From assembly GCF_018861755.1 (NCBI RefSeq), contig NZ_JAHLEF010000003.1:248001-312000 (forward strand): DNA of 64,000 bases, in the 5' to 3' direction. This DNA comes from Clostridium sp. CF012. Its GTDB lineage: Bacteria; Bacillota; Clostridia; Clostridiales; Clostridiaceae. This document shows positions 37,501 through 45,895 of the stretch, piece by piece (position 1 is the stretch's first letter; every line of letters starts with the position of its first letter). Position numbers and translations under genes: made by a program. A model generated the notes under the pieces. The model had not been told where the DNA came from and did not search any database. It saw nothing but the letters and a program-made list of their open reading frames with translations.

Positions 37501-37524
37501 AATAGGTGTCATTCTATCACCCAT
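34522..37524 (-). CDS. ygfK: YgfK-type oxidoreductase (annotated elsewhere as putative selenate reductase subunit)
   Basis: 1000 aa, same length and order as E. coli YgfK. Residues about 1-400 resemble dihydropyrimidine/dihydroorotate dehydrogenase (PFGPAAGPHTQLAQNI, SYSGGADFFNI). The middle is a GltD-like FAD/NADPH module: DCFVASCQDGCPIHQDIPEY, AIVGGGTTGLAAAYFLA and VVVVGGGNTAMDAARAA. The C-terminus has ferredoxin-type clusters (CSTICEVCVDVCPNRAN, CNECGNCETFCPY). It probably reduces a purine-derived ring with electrons from NAD(P)H or ferredoxin. A second in-frame ATG at 37512 follows GGGTGAT and may be the true start. Genes ssnA and hyuA flank it within 20 nt. Confidence 0.93.
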   Translation of the reverse strand: MGDRMTPIPFKELMEWIIEENKKYGKIFGVNKVFKNQDDKVLEIFGEKIETPFGPAAGPHTQLAQNIIAAYVSGCRFFELKTVQTLDGEDLPVSKPCIRAEDECYNVEWSTELRVPEAYDEYVKAWFALKLLSKELKLGDPNGFIFNMSVGYDFGGICSPKIDDFIMGLKDATKSNIWSECTSYALDNIEKFKNIDSEYVKSISPKVSKSITLSTLHGCPSKEIERIASYLIKEKGLNTFVKCNPTIMGYEFARKTLDSMGYDYLTFDDHHFKEDLQYPDAISMFRRLQELAINSDLSFGVKLTNTLPVEIKNAELPGDEMYMSGKSLYPLSIALASKLSKEFNGKLKISYSGGADFFNIADIFETGIWPITIATTLLKIGGYERCVQIAETLKKVEYKNKYVIDNEKLEKLKDISVKDIHHIKPIKPIPSRKINKKVPLVDCFVASCQDGCPIHQDIPEYIRLVGQGKHLEALRVIVQKNPLPFITGTVCSHACMSKCSRIFCDESVNIRNMKLQAAENAYENYISELKQTEKGNVRVAIVGGGTTGLAAAYFLAREGISATIFEKRESLGGIVKHVVPEFRISSETVEKDIELVKSLGVEVHLNSEQNSVDKLRQMGYKYILLAIGAWKPGRLDIEGENVINVIDFLERLRSGDSKLALGKNVVVVGGGNTAMDAARAAKREVGVDNVYLVYRRTKKYMPADEEELRLAIEAGVEFKELLSPVKISNGLLKCEVMKLGEPDEGGRRRPVATGQMIDIPADILISAVGEKIDTKIFKENNIMVNEREQAVVNMETLETNIEKVYVAGDGLFGPATVVEGIAHATKFARDVVKQEKNYDFTIHSDRLSSDIHGITAKKGILKMATEGIDESERCLQCSTICEVCVDVCPNRANVTIKVKGNTMHQIIHLDKLCNECGNCETFCPYSSAPYKEKFTLFATESDFKNSENQGFVLINKDENIVKIRLEDKVLEVNLKDNNTGIPKDIENMIWAVITDYSYMI

Positions 37525-37543
37525 ATTTAATACCCCCTAATTT

Positions 37544-38875
37544 TTATTGATTAATTTTATTCCATAATTCACTTGATAGTTCTCTTGATTTTGCCATAAT
37601 TTTCTCAGTATCAACACCCAGAATTTTACGGTCTTTCATAAGCACTTTACCATTTATCATTGTAGTTGTTACGCATCTTCCATTAATTCCAAATAAGATA
37701 TGAGAGTTTGCGTTATTCGCATTTAATGGTGTTAGTGGATCATATTCTGCTACTATAATGTCAGCGTAGGCTCCCTTTTGTATAACTCCAAGAGGTTTTT
37801 CAAAAAATCTATTGGCAATCTTTGCATTGTTATCAAAAAGCATTAGTGGTACTTCTCCCCATGCAACCGTTGGATCACAGTTATGGTGCTTGTGCAAAAT
37901 ATTTGCAACCTTCATGGACTCAAACATGTCACTTGTGTATCCATCTGTTCCAAGCCCTACAGTTAATCCTTTTCGTACAAGCTCTAGCACAGGTGTGCAT
38001 CCAACAGCATTACCCATATTAGATTCTGGATTATGTACTACCATTGTGTCAGTTTCCTTTAATATATCCATCTCAGCAGGGTTAATGTGTATACAGTGAA
38101 CAGCAATAGTTTTACTTCCCAGAATATCAAGGTCAAATAAATGGTTCACTAATCTTTTATTGTATTTTTTCAAAGAATCGTATACATCATCTATACCTTC
38201 TGCCGTATGCACATGATATCCAGCATTATAAGGCATATTTTGCGCACAATATTCTAGTGTCTTATTACTTAATGTAAATGATGCATGAAGGCCCATCATA
38301 CCCTTTTGCATATCAGAAGGATCATTTTTAGCTGCCTTCATAAACTCAACATTTTCACTAACAGCTTGTCTCATTTTTTCCTGTCCATCTCTATCAGAAA
38401 CTTCATAACATAGGGATGTACGAATTCCAAGTTCTTTAGCTACATCTGATATATTAAATAAACTTCCTTCAATATTACCGTAACTTGCATGATGGTCGAA
38501 AACAGTTGTAACACCATTTCTTATGCAATCTATATAGGTTGCATATGCACTATATTTTGTATCCTCTAATGTTAATAACCTATCTATCTTCCACCACATT
38601 CCGGAAAGTATATCGCCAAAACTTTTAGGGTCATAATTATTAATAGAAAGTCCCCTAGCAAAAGCACTATATATATGATGATGAGTATTAATCATTCCTG
38701 GCATAATTAAACCATTTTTAGCATCTACAAATTCAGCACCCTGATACTTTTTCTTCATTTGCTCTGTGTTTCCGAGATCAACAATAATATTAGCATCAAT
38801 ACATACACAGCCATCCTCAATAAATGTATTATTAGCATCTCTAGTCAATAACTTACCATTACCTATTAATATCAT
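37544..38875 (-). CDS. ssnA: Aminohydrolase SsnA
   Basis: 443 aa amidohydrolase of the chlorohydrolase/guanine deaminase type. NTHHHIYSAFARG supplies the HxH metal pair (about 65-67), GYHVHTAEG a third His, VHNPESNMGNAVG the active-site loop, and GLGTDGYTSD the metal Asp. In E. coli ssnA lies in the same cluster and is implicated in urate/xanthine breakdown. It is the first gene of a five-gene leftward operon. AGGAGGAG precedes the ATG. The promoter faces that of ygeX across a 396-bp gap. Confidence 0.92.
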   Translation of the reverse strand: MILIGNGKLLTRDANNTFIEDGCVCIDANIIVDLGNTEQMKKKYQGAEFVDAKNGLIMPGMINTHHHIYSAFARGLSINNYDPKSFGDILSGMWWKIDRLLTLEDTKYSAYATYIDCIRNGVTTVFDHHASYGNIEGSLFNISDVAKELGIRTSLCYEVSDRDGQEKMRQAVSENVEFMKAAKNDPSDMQKGMMGLHASFTLSNKTLEYCAQNMPYNAGYHVHTAEGIDDVYDSLKKYNKRLVNHLFDLDILGSKTIAVHCIHINPAEMDILKETDTMVVHNPESNMGNAVGCTPVLELVRKGLTVGLGTDGYTSDMFESMKVANILHKHHNCDPTVAWGEVPLMLFDNNAKIANRFFEKPLGVIQKGAYADIIVAEYDPLTPLNANNANSHILFGINGRCVTTTMINGKVLMKDRKILGVDTEKIMAKSRELSSELWNKINQ

Positions 38876-38957
38876 AATACTCCTCCTAAAATATATTTAT
38901 AATTCTAAAACTATACACAAAGAATTAATTGATTATTCTTATTAATTCTTTAAATTC

Positions 38958-38987
38958 ATTCTATCACCGTTTTCCTATTTTAGTCAA
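38958..38987 (-). promoter_or_regulatory. Promoter of the ssnA-ygfK-hyuA-xdhD-yqeC operon
   Basis: Minus strand -35 TTGACT (38982-38987), 18-bp spacer, -10 TAGAAT (38958-38963). The sequence GTGATAGAATGAATTTA around the -10 resembles TTGATATACTGAATTTA of the divergent ygeX promoter. TTTGCAAA boxes at 39005 and 39024 lie upstream of both promoters. Confidence 0.65.
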
Positions 38988-39004
38988 TTTGTTTTAAAAA
39001 TATT

Positions 39005-39065
39005 TTTGCAAATAAAAAATATTTTTGCAAATGTTGTTGATTTTAGAAAAAAAAGTTGATATACT
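39005..39065 (+). promoter_or_regulatory. ygeX promoter with two TTTGCAAA operator boxes
   Basis: Two perfect palindromes TTTGCAAA (39005-39012, 39024-39031) are 19 bp apart, in a direct repeat of AAAAATATTTTTGCAAAT. Then -35 TTGATT (39037-39042), 17-bp spacer, -10 TATACT (39060-39065). The leader to ygeX is about 200 nt with no recognised riboswitch. The same layout occurs before the YheO-guanine deaminase unit (56486-56546). Confidence 0.7.
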
Positions 39066-39271
39066 GAATTTATAAAATATTTATAAAATTCTTTTAACTT
39101 CAGATTTTTTATCTAAGTGGAGGGACTTTCAAAATGATGATTTAACTCAGTTACATTAATAACTAAAGAATAAAAAATATAAGCTATATAATATAACACT
39201 ATAAAACTATGTTCATATTAAAATGAATTTAGTTAATAACAATGTAGCTTAATAACCTAGGAGGTTCTATT

Positions 39272-40483
39272 ATGAACAAAATAAAGTGGGTATCAAATAA
39301 ACTACCCAAAACAGACAATAAAATATTAAATATAATGTCCCCTGAAAAAATTGCTAAGGCAGCTTCCTTTCACAAAAGTTTCCCGGAGTATACTCAAACA
39401 CCCCTAGCTAAACTAGATAATATGGCTAAATTCCTTGGTCTTAAAAATCTGTATGTAAAAGATGAATCCTTCAGATTTGGCCTAAATGCTTTTAAAGTCT
39501 TAGGTGGTTCTTTTGCTATAGGTTGTTACATAGCAAAAAAATTAGGTAAAGATATATCTGAGCTTCCTTATAATACTATTACCTCAAAAGAAGTTCTTAA
39601 AGAATTCGGACAGACAACTTTCTTCACGGCAACTGATGGAAATCACGGAAGAGGTCTTGCCTGGGCAGCCAATAGATTAAATCAAAAATGTGTTGTCTTT
39701 ATGCCAAAAGGTTCATCAGAAATTAGACTTAAAAACATTCAAAAGGAAAACGCTACAGCTACAATAGAAGAAGTAAATTACGATGAATGTGTCCGCATTG
39801 CCATGGCTGAATCAGCAAAGGTCCCTGGTTCTGTGGTTATCCAGGATACAGCTTGGGAAGGTTATGAAGAAATTCCTACTTGGATTATGCAAGGTTATGG
39901 AACAATGGCAATGGAAGCAAACGCGCAACTGCATGATGCTAATTGTGATGCACCAACTCATATTTTCATACAAGCTGGAGTAGGTTCTCTTGCTGGTGCA
40001 GTTCAAGGATATTTTGCAAACGTTTATCCGAATAACCCACCAATAGTTACTGTGGTAGAGCCAAATAAAGCAGATTGTATATTCCGTTCAGCCACAGCTA
40101 AAGATGGAGATATACGAATTGTTACTGATGATATGCAAACAATTATGGCAGGACTTGCCTGCGGTGAGCCAAATACAATAGCATGGGATATTTTGAAAAA
40201 CAATAGTTCATTCTTTGTATCTTGCCCAGATAATATTTCTGCTAATGGTATGAGAATACTTGCTGTACCTCTTAAGGGAGATCCTAAAGTTATTTCTGGC
40301 GAATCTGGCGCTGTAACAATGGGCATTCTCTTTAACATTATGAAAAATGAGGAGTTAAAAGATTTAAAGGAAGCTTTGAAGCTTGATGAAAATTCAAAGG
40401 TTCTATTGTTTTCAACAGAAGGAAATACAGACCCGGATTTTTTCCGTGAAATTGTTTGGAATGGTGATTATTCATCATTATAA
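39272..40483 (+). CDS. ygeX: Diaminopropionate ammonia-lyase
   Basis: 403 aa PLP enzyme, fold type II. The Schiff-base Lys75 is in LNAFKVLGGS; the two catalytic aspartates lie in TATDGNHGRG and VIQDTAWEGY. It converts 2,3-diaminopropionate to pyruvate and ammonia, the last carbon-yielding step of the proposed anaerobic urate route. AGGAGG precedes the ATG by seven bases. It leads the rightward ygeX-ygeY-ygeW series. It is closer than the 25629-26879 paralogue to the standard cluster context. Confidence 0.94.
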   Translation: MNKIKWVSNKLPKTDNKILNIMSPEKIAKAASFHKSFPEYTQTPLAKLDNMAKFLGLKNLYVKDESFRFGLNAFKVLGGSFAIGCYIAKKLGKDISELPYNTITSKEVLKEFGQTTFFTATDGNHGRGLAWAANRLNQKCVVFMPKGSSEIRLKNIQKENATATIEEVNYDECVRIAMAESAKVPGSVVIQDTAWEGYEEIPTWIMQGYGTMAMEANAQLHDANCDAPTHIFIQAGVGSLAGAVQGYFANVYPNNPPIVTVVEPNKADCIFRSATAKDGDIRIVTDDMQTIMAGLACGEPNTIAWDILKNNSSFFVSCPDNISANGMRILAVPLKGDPKVISGESGAVTMGILFNIMKNEELKDLKEALKLDENSKVLLFSTEGNTDPDFFREIVWNGDYSSL

Positions 40484-40533
40484 TATATTAATATTAGGTA
40501 AATAATTTATACTAATTATAGGAGGAATGTATT

Positions 40534-41844
40534 ATGGATTTTAACGCTATTAAAGAAAAATCACAGGGTTATGAAGCACAAATGACAAAATTTTTACGTG
40601 ACTTAATTGCTATCCCTGGCGAAAGCTGTGGAGAAGAAGGTGTTGTTAAAAGAATAGAGCAAGAAATGCTTTCTCTTGGTTTTGACAAAGTAGAAATTGA
40701 TCCACAAGGAAATGTTTTAGGTTATGTTGGAACAGGTAAAACTCTTATAGCTTTTGATGCTCATATTGACACTGTTGGTCTCGGAGAGCTCAGTAACTGG
40801 ACTTTTGATCCTTATATAGGCTTTGAAACTGAGGAAGAAATTGGTGGACGTGGTACGTCTGACCAACTTGGCGGTATCGTATCAGCTGTATACGGCGCTA
40901 AGATAATGAAAGATCTTGACATGTTAAGCGAAGACTACACAGCTCTCGTAGTTGGATCAGTACAGGAAGAGGACTGTGACGGAAACTGCTGGCTGCACAT
41001 CATAGAACAAGACAAAATCAAACCTGAATTCGTTGTAAGCACAGAGCCAACTGATAGCGGTATCTATAGAGGACATAGAGGACGTATGGAAATCCGTGTT
41101 GATGTTAAGGGTGTTTCATGCCACGGTTCAGCTCCAGAAAGAGGAGACAACGCAATCTACAAAATGGCTGAAATATTACTAGATGTCAAAAATCTTAACA
41201 CAAATGATGCTGCTGATTCTACAGAAATCAAAGGTCTCGTAAAAATGTTAGATAAAAAATATAACCCTAAATTCGAAGAAGCGAAGTTTTTAGGACGTGG
41301 TACTGTAACTACATCAGAAATATTCTTTACTTCACCAAGCCGTTGCGCTGTAGCTGACTCTTGCGCAATTTCATTAGATCGTCGTATGACATCTGGAGAA
41401 ACCTGGGAAAGTTGTCTGGAAGAAATTCGTCAACTTCCAGCTGCTAAAAAATACAATGCTGAAGTTACTATGTATAAATATGACAAAGAAAGCTGGACTG
41501 GCCTTTCATACCCTCAGGATTGCTACTTCCCTACATGGGTTATTCCTGAAGATCATGCTGTTGTTAAGGCAATGGAGGAATCATACAAAGGAATGTTCGC
41601 AGCGACAAGAAGCGGTTCTAATAGCACTGATGAAATGAGAAAAGCTCGCCCACTTACTGATAAATGGACATTCTCAACAAACGGCGTTGCTATAATGGGT
41701 CGTCATGGAATACCATGCATAGGATTCGGACCTGGTGCAGAAGCTCAGGCACATGCTCCAAATGAAGTAACTTGGAAAGCAGACCTGGTTAAATGTGCTG
41801 CTGTATATGCTGCTCTTCCAACAATTTACTGCAAAAATAAATAA
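40534..41844 (+). CDS. ygeY: M20-family peptidase-like hydrolase YgeY
   Basis: 436 aa metallohydrolase of the M20/ArgE/DapE type. The metal site is seen as [28 protein letters not shown] (catalytic Glu pair) and VSTEPTD, with a C-terminal His in [14 protein letters not shown]. In the urate cluster it is thought to hydrolyse a ureido or amide intermediate rather than peptides. It starts 50 nt after ygeX with AGGAGG. Codon choice (many CGT, GAC and TTC) is noticeably more biased than in most neighbours, suggesting high expression. Confidence 0.92.
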   Translation: MDFNAIKEKSQGYEAQMTKFLRDLIAIPGESCGEEGVVKRIEQEMLSLGFDKVEIDPQGNVLGYVGTGKTLIAFDAHIDTVGLGELSNWTFDPYIGFETEEEIGGRGTSDQLGGIVSAVYGAKIMKDLDMLSEDYTALVVGSVQEEDCDGNCWLHIIEQDKIKPEFVVSTEPTDSGIYRGHRGRMEIRVDVKGVSCHGSAPERGDNAIYKMAEILLDVKNLNTNDAADSTEIKGLVKMLDKKYNPKFEEAKFLGRGTVTTSEIFFTSPSRCAVADSCAISLDRRMTSGETWESCLEEIRQLPAAKKYNAEVTMYKYDKESWTGLSYPQDCYFPTWVIPEDHAVVKAMEESYKGMFAATRSGSNSTDEMRKARPLTDKWTFSTNGVAIMGRHGIPCIGFGPGAEAQAHAPNEVTWKADLVKCAAVYAALPTIYCKNK

Positions 41845-41860
41845 AGTCCTATGTTGCTAG

Positions 41861-42012
41861 AAATGCTATCTCTCTTCACTAAGCAATTCTAATCGGATTT
41901 TATTAAAATATCCTAAAAATCATAAACTCGCTATCGCTCAAACATATAATTTTCTTAACGGCTATTTCAATAAAATCCGTTAAGAATTGCTAAGTTCGTT
42001 CAAATAGCATTT
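41861..42012. repeat. Long imperfect inverted repeat (MITE-like or structured element)
   Basis: Two 44-nt arms, 41861-41904 and 41969-42012, are complementary over their outer ends (AAATGCTAT) and inner parts (CGGATTTTATT with AATTCTTA-type flanks), with a poorly paired middle. A 64-nt centre contains ACTCGCTATCGCTCAAAC. It fills most of the 240-bp gap between ygeY and ygeW. It could be a small non-autonomous element or an RNA hairpin that splits the ygeXY and ygeW transcripts. No target-site duplication was clear. Confidence 0.6.
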
Positions 42013-42084
42013 TACACAACATATGACTTTTTAGCGTGCTAAAAGATGGAATAAATAATCTTAAATAAAAAGGAGACTATTAAA

Positions 42085-43278
42085 ATGGCTTTAATGGATA
42101 AATACGTAACCAAACTTGACTCATTAGATTTTAAAAAAATGTATAATAATGATTTTCTACTTACATGGGAAAAAACAAAAGATGAACTAGAAGCAGTTTT
42201 CACTGTTGCGGAGGCTCTTAAAGAATTAAGACTAAATAATATATCATCAAAGATTTTTGATAGTGGTCTTGGAATTTCACTATTCCGTGACAACTCAACT
42301 CGTACAAGATTTAGCTTTGCTTCTGCATGTAACCTCCTTGGTCTTGAAGTTCAAGATCTTGATGAAGGAAAATCTCAAATTGCACATGGTGAAACAGTAA
42401 GAGAAACTGCTAATATGATTTCCTTCATGGCAGATGTTATAGGTATCCGTGATGATATGTATATCGGAAAAGGCAATACTTATATGCGCGAAGTATCAAA
42501 ATTTGTACAAGAAGGTAATGAGGAAGGCACTTTGGAACAACGCCCAACTCTTGTTAGCTTACAATGTGATATAGATCACCCTACTCAATGTATGGCTGAT
42601 GCTCTTCATATTATCAATGAATTTGGTGGAATTGAAAATTTAAAAGGTAAAAAAATAGCTATGTCCTGGGCATATTCTCCATCATATGGTAAACCACTTT
42701 CAGTTCCTCAAGGAGTAATTGGACTTTTAACTCGTTTCGGTATGGATGTTGTTCTTGCGCACCCTGAAGGTTACGAAGTTATGAGTGAGGTAGAAGAAAT
42801 TGCAATGAAAAATGCTAAAGAATCTGGTGGTTCATTTACAAAAACAAATTCTATGGAAGAAGCATTTAAAGATGCTGACATAGTTTATCCTAAGAGCTGG
42901 GCTCCATTTATTGCTATGGAAAAACGTACAGATTTATATGCAAAAGGTGACCAAGCTGGTATAAATTCACTTGAAAAAGAGCTGCTTGCGCAAAATGCTG
43001 AGCATAAAGATTGGCAGTGTACTGAAGAGCTTATGAAAACTACAAAAGATGGAAAAGCACTTTATCTTCACTGCTTGCCAGCTGATATCACAGGACTTAG
43101 CTGCGAAGTTGGAGAAGTTGATGCTTCTGTATTTGATCGCTATAGAAAGCCACTTTACAAAGAGGCTTCTTATAAACCTTATGCAATAGCTTCCATGATC
43201 TTCTTAAGTAAAATTAAAAATCCACAAGGAGTTTTATCTATTCTTGAGAAGAATAATAAAGAGCGCAAGATAAAATAA
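42085..43278 (+). CDS. ygeW: Knotted carbamoyltransferase YgeW
   Basis: 397 aa aspartate/ornithine carbamoyltransferase superfamily. Carbamoyl-phosphate binding FRDNSTRTRFSF (about 71-82) and DHPTQCMAD, and the second-substrate loop LHCLPADITG, are intact. YgeW is a transcarbamylase of uncertain substrate. In urate-degrading clusters it probably runs in reverse, transferring a carbamoyl group from a ureido compound to phosphate for carbamate kinase. AAGGAG precedes the ATG. A terminator follows at 43287. Confidence 0.94.
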   Translation: MALMDKYVTKLDSLDFKKMYNNDFLLTWEKTKDELEAVFTVAEALKELRLNNISSKIFDSGLGISLFRDNSTRTRFSFASACNLLGLEVQDLDEGKSQIAHGETVRETANMISFMADVIGIRDDMYIGKGNTYMREVSKFVQEGNEEGTLEQRPTLVSLQCDIDHPTQCMADALHIINEFGGIENLKGKKIAMSWAYSPSYGKPLSVPQGVIGLLTRFGMDVVLAHPEGYEVMSEVEEIAMKNAKESGGSFTKTNSMEEAFKDADIVYPKSWAPFIAMEKRTDLYAKGDQAGINSLEKELLAQNAEHKDWQCTEELMKTTKDGKALYLHCLPADITGLSCEVGEVDASVFDRYRKPLYKEASYKPYAIASMIFLSKIKNPQGVLSILEKNNKERKIK

Positions 43279-43286
43279 CAACTTGG

Positions 43287-43320
43287 TTTAGATTCCATGA
43301 AAGACTTCATGGAATCTAAA
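43287..43320 (+). terminator. Rho-independent terminator after ygeW
   Basis: Perfect 15-bp arms (TTTAGATTCCATGAA and complement) with a 4-nt loop, followed by TTTTATA; 8 bp past the stop codon. Confidence 0.85.
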
Positions 43321-43378
43321 TTTTATACAATCTTTACTGCAAAGGGTTACATTCTTGTAGATAATAACAATATATTCT

Positions 43379-43453
43379 GTAGCAAATACAACGACTTTTT
43401 ACTCAAAACCACATACCTGCCTACCTAAGAAGAATACAAGTCGTATTTACTGC
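43379..43453 (+). promoter_or_regulatory. Structured leader upstream of the NCS2 permease
   Basis: AAATAC and CGACTT (43384-43397) pair with AAGTCGTATTT (43438-43448) through a short bulge, and GTAG pairs with CTGC outside. This gives an imperfect stem of about 15 bp closing a 40-nt loop. It ends 11 nt before AAGGAGG. It does not match the purine riboswitch consensus; it may be a regulatory leader or simply a hairpin. Confidence 0.35.
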
Positions 43454-43474
43454 GGTTATTCAAGGAGGATTAAG

Positions 43475-44848
43475 ATGAGAAAAAGAAGTTTAACAAGTAA
43501 CAAAATAAATATATCAAACAATCACGTGGATTCAAAACTACCCTTTAGAGAGCTCTTTCCACTTGGGCTTCAGCATGTTTTAGCAATGTATGCGGGGGCT
43601 GTTGCAGTTCCACTAATTTTAGGATTAGCACTAGGACTTAATGCACACCAAGTTACATTTTTAATTGCAGCTGATTTATTTACTTGCGGTCTTGCAACTC
43701 TCCTTCAGTCTTTGGGAATTGGGAATATTCTAGGTGTTAAGATGCCCGTTATTCTTGCATGCTCTTTTATTGCAGTTTCACCAATGATTTCCATAGGAAA
43801 AGAATACGGCCTCACCACTATCTATGGTTCAGTAATAGTTGCTGGTATTATACTTGCACTATTGGCTCCTATATTCGGTAAAGTAATTCGAATTTTCTCA
43901 CCAGTTGTGACAGGTTCACTTATTACAGTAGTAGGCCTTTCGCTTACCTCAGTTGCTTTTAATAGCGCAGCAGGAGGTGTTGGAAGTAAAAGCTTTGGGG
44001 ATCCTAAAAATATTGCGCTTGCGGCTTTTACACTAGTTATTATTCTGATCATAAATAAATATTTCAACGGATTTGTACAATCAATAGCAGTTCTCATAGG
44101 ACTTGTAATAGGTACAATAGTTGCATCTTCTATGGGAATGGTGAACTTCTCAGCTGTGAGCGATGCAAGTTGGCTACATATTGTTACTCCATTTTACTTT
44201 GGGGCTCCAGTATTCAGACTAGATGCAATAATCACCATGACAATAGTTTCTTTAATCACTGCTGTTGAAGCCCTTGGTGTATTCATCGCTGTAGGAGATA
44301 TAGTTGAAAAACCAGCAACCACTGAAACTCTAGTGAAGGGTATTAAAGGTGAGGGCATAGCTCAAATCCTTGGGGGTATATTTAACTCATTTCCATACAG
44401 TACATTCTCACAAAATGTTGGGCTCCTAGTTTTATCAAAAGTTCGTACCCGCTTTGTATGTGTGTGCGCAGGTGGCATTCTTGTGACATTAGGTCTTATT
44501 CCTAAATTTGCAGCTTTAGCAACAACTATTCCAGCACCTGTGCTTGGCGGAGCAACTCTTGTAATGTTTGGTATGGTTGCTGTAACGGGTATGAGAATTT
44601 TATCTACAGTAGATATGAGCAAATCAAGTAATTTATTAATCATAGCATCATCAGTCGCTCTTGGAATGGGAGGAAAAATTGCACCAACTGCATTTGCAGA
44701 GCTTCCACACTTTTTAAAGATGATACTTGAAGAAGGACCTATTGCAGCTGCAATAACGGCAATCATCTTAAATATCTTTTTTAATTGGAAGGAAATATTC
44801 AATAGTTCAAAACCAATGACTGACATTCAGGAAGAGCTTGCTTCATAA
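43475..44848 (+). CDS. NCS2 xanthine/urate-type permease
   Basis: 457 aa with about fourteen membrane segments. The NCS2 motifs EALGVFIAVGDIVEKP and FPYSTFSQNVGLLVLSK (SQNVG) belong to the xanthine/urate branch (XanQ, UacT, PbuX). LPFRELFPLGLQHVLAMYAG is the typical N-terminal segment. It likely imports urate or xanthine by proton or sodium symport. It is transcribed apart from ygeW, after a terminator and structured leader. A second related permease is at 45896-47248. Exact substrate cannot be read from sequence. Confidence 0.88.
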   Translation: MRKRSLTSNKINISNNHVDSKLPFRELFPLGLQHVLAMYAGAVAVPLILGLALGLNAHQVTFLIAADLFTCGLATLLQSLGIGNILGVKMPVILACSFIAVSPMISIGKEYGLTTIYGSVIVAGIILALLAPIFGKVIRIFSPVVTGSLITVVGLSLTSVAFNSAAGGVGSKSFGDPKNIALAAFTLVIILIINKYFNGFVQSIAVLIGLVIGTIVASSMGMVNFSAVSDASWLHIVTPFYFGAPVFRLDAIITMTIVSLITAVEALGVFIAVGDIVEKPATTETLVKGIKGEGIAQILGGIFNSFPYSTFSQNVGLLVLSKVRTRFVCVCAGGILVTLGLIPKFAALATTIPAPVLGGATLVMFGMVAVTGMRILSTVDMSKSSNLLIIASSVALGMGGKIAPTAFAELPHFLKMILEEGPIAAAITAIILNIFFNWKEIFNSSKPMTDIQEELAS

Positions 44849-44863
44849 ATATAGTCTAAAATT

Positions 44864-44899
44864 AAGGCTAAATGGAATTCTACATTCCATATAGCCTTT
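44864..44899 (+). terminator. Rho-independent terminator after the first NCS2 permease
   Basis: AAGGCTA-ATGGAAT pairs with ATTCCAT-TAGCCTT with one unpaired base on each side and a 5-nt loop, followed by TTATTAC; 15 bp past the stop. Confidence 0.75.
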
Positions 44900-44938
44900 T
44901 ATTACAAAAATCAAATTTATTATAGGGGGTATAATTTT

Positions 44939-45868
44939 ATGAACAAAAAAATAGTAATTGCATTAGGTGGTAATGCTCTTGGCACTAATTTAGAGGAACA
45001 AATGGCAGCTGTAAAATCAACCGCTAAAGCTATCGTAGACCTTATAGAAGACGGTAATGACGTTGTTATTTCTCACGGAAATGGTCCTCAGGTGGGTATG
45101 ATTAATGTTGCAATGAGTGAACTACATAAAAATAATCCTAAATATTCACTATGCCCTATGTCTGTATGCGTGGCAATGAGTCAAGCTTATATTGGTTATG
45201 ATTTACAAAATGCACTAAGAGAAGAGCTTCTAAATTGTAACATAAACAAAAATGTTTCAACAATAATAACACAAGTTGAAGTAAATCCGAGTGATAGTGC
45301 TTTTGAAAATCCAACAAAGCCTATCGGAAGTTTCATGACAAAAGAAGAAGCTGATATTGCTGTTAAAAATGGTAAAAAAGTTATAGAGGATGCAGGTCGT
45401 GGATATAGAGAAGTTGTTGCCTCACCAAAACCAGTAGGTATTGTTGAAATTGAAACAATAAAATCACTTGTTAATATAGGACAAGTTGTCATTGCCTGTG
45501 GTGGCGGTGGTATACCTGTTATAAAAGAAGCTAATCACTTAAAAGGTGTAAGTGCTGTTATTGATAAAGATTTTGCTAGTTGTACTCTTGCAAAAGAACT
45601 CAATGCGGATTGTCTTATTATTTTAACAGCCGTTGAGAAAGTTGCTATAAACTATGGCAAACCAACTGAAAAGTGGCTTGATAAAGTTACCACTGCTGAA
45701 ATTAAACAGTATGCAAAAGAAGGACACTTCGCACCTGGTTCAATGCTACCTAAAGTAGAAGCTGCAATTGATTTTGCATCATCAAAAGAGGGGAGATATT
45801 CACTTATAACACTACTCGAAAAGGCTAAAGATGGTATATCAGGTAAAACAGGTACTATCATAAAATAA
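44939..45868 (+). CDS. arcC: Carbamate kinase
   Basis: 309 aa, full length. N-terminal IALGGNALG, ISHGNGPQVG, ACGGGGIPVI, VIDKDFASCTLA and the C-terminal HFAPGSMLPKVEAAI are all family motifs. It makes ATP from carbamoyl phosphate and ADP, releasing ammonia and CO2. With YgeW upstream (and AllFGH in the other operon) it is the energy-conserving end of ureide breakdown; E. coli has YqeA in the same cluster. GGGGG precedes the ATG. It is 27 nt before the second permease gene. Confidence 0.95.
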   Translation: MNKKIVIALGGNALGTNLEEQMAAVKSTAKAIVDLIEDGNDVVISHGNGPQVGMINVAMSELHKNNPKYSLCPMSVCVAMSQAYIGYDLQNALREELLNCNINKNVSTIITQVEVNPSDSAFENPTKPIGSFMTKEEADIAVKNGKKVIEDAGRGYREVVASPKPVGIVEIETIKSLVNIGQVVIACGGGGIPVIKEANHLKGVSAVIDKDFASCTLAKELNADCLIILTAVEKVAINYGKPTEKWLDKVTTAEIKQYAKEGHFAPGSMLPKVEAAIDFASSKEGRYSLITLLEKAKDGISGKTGTIIK

Positions 45869-45895
45869 CGCAAACTAAATTAAGGGGGTTTTTTT

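Noticed and set aside
38876-39271. Small gene or riboswitch in the 396-bp gap between ssnA and ygeX
   Set aside because: No frame with a ribosome binding site and no recognised aptamer; the gap is explained by divergent promoters, operator boxes and a long AT-rich leader.
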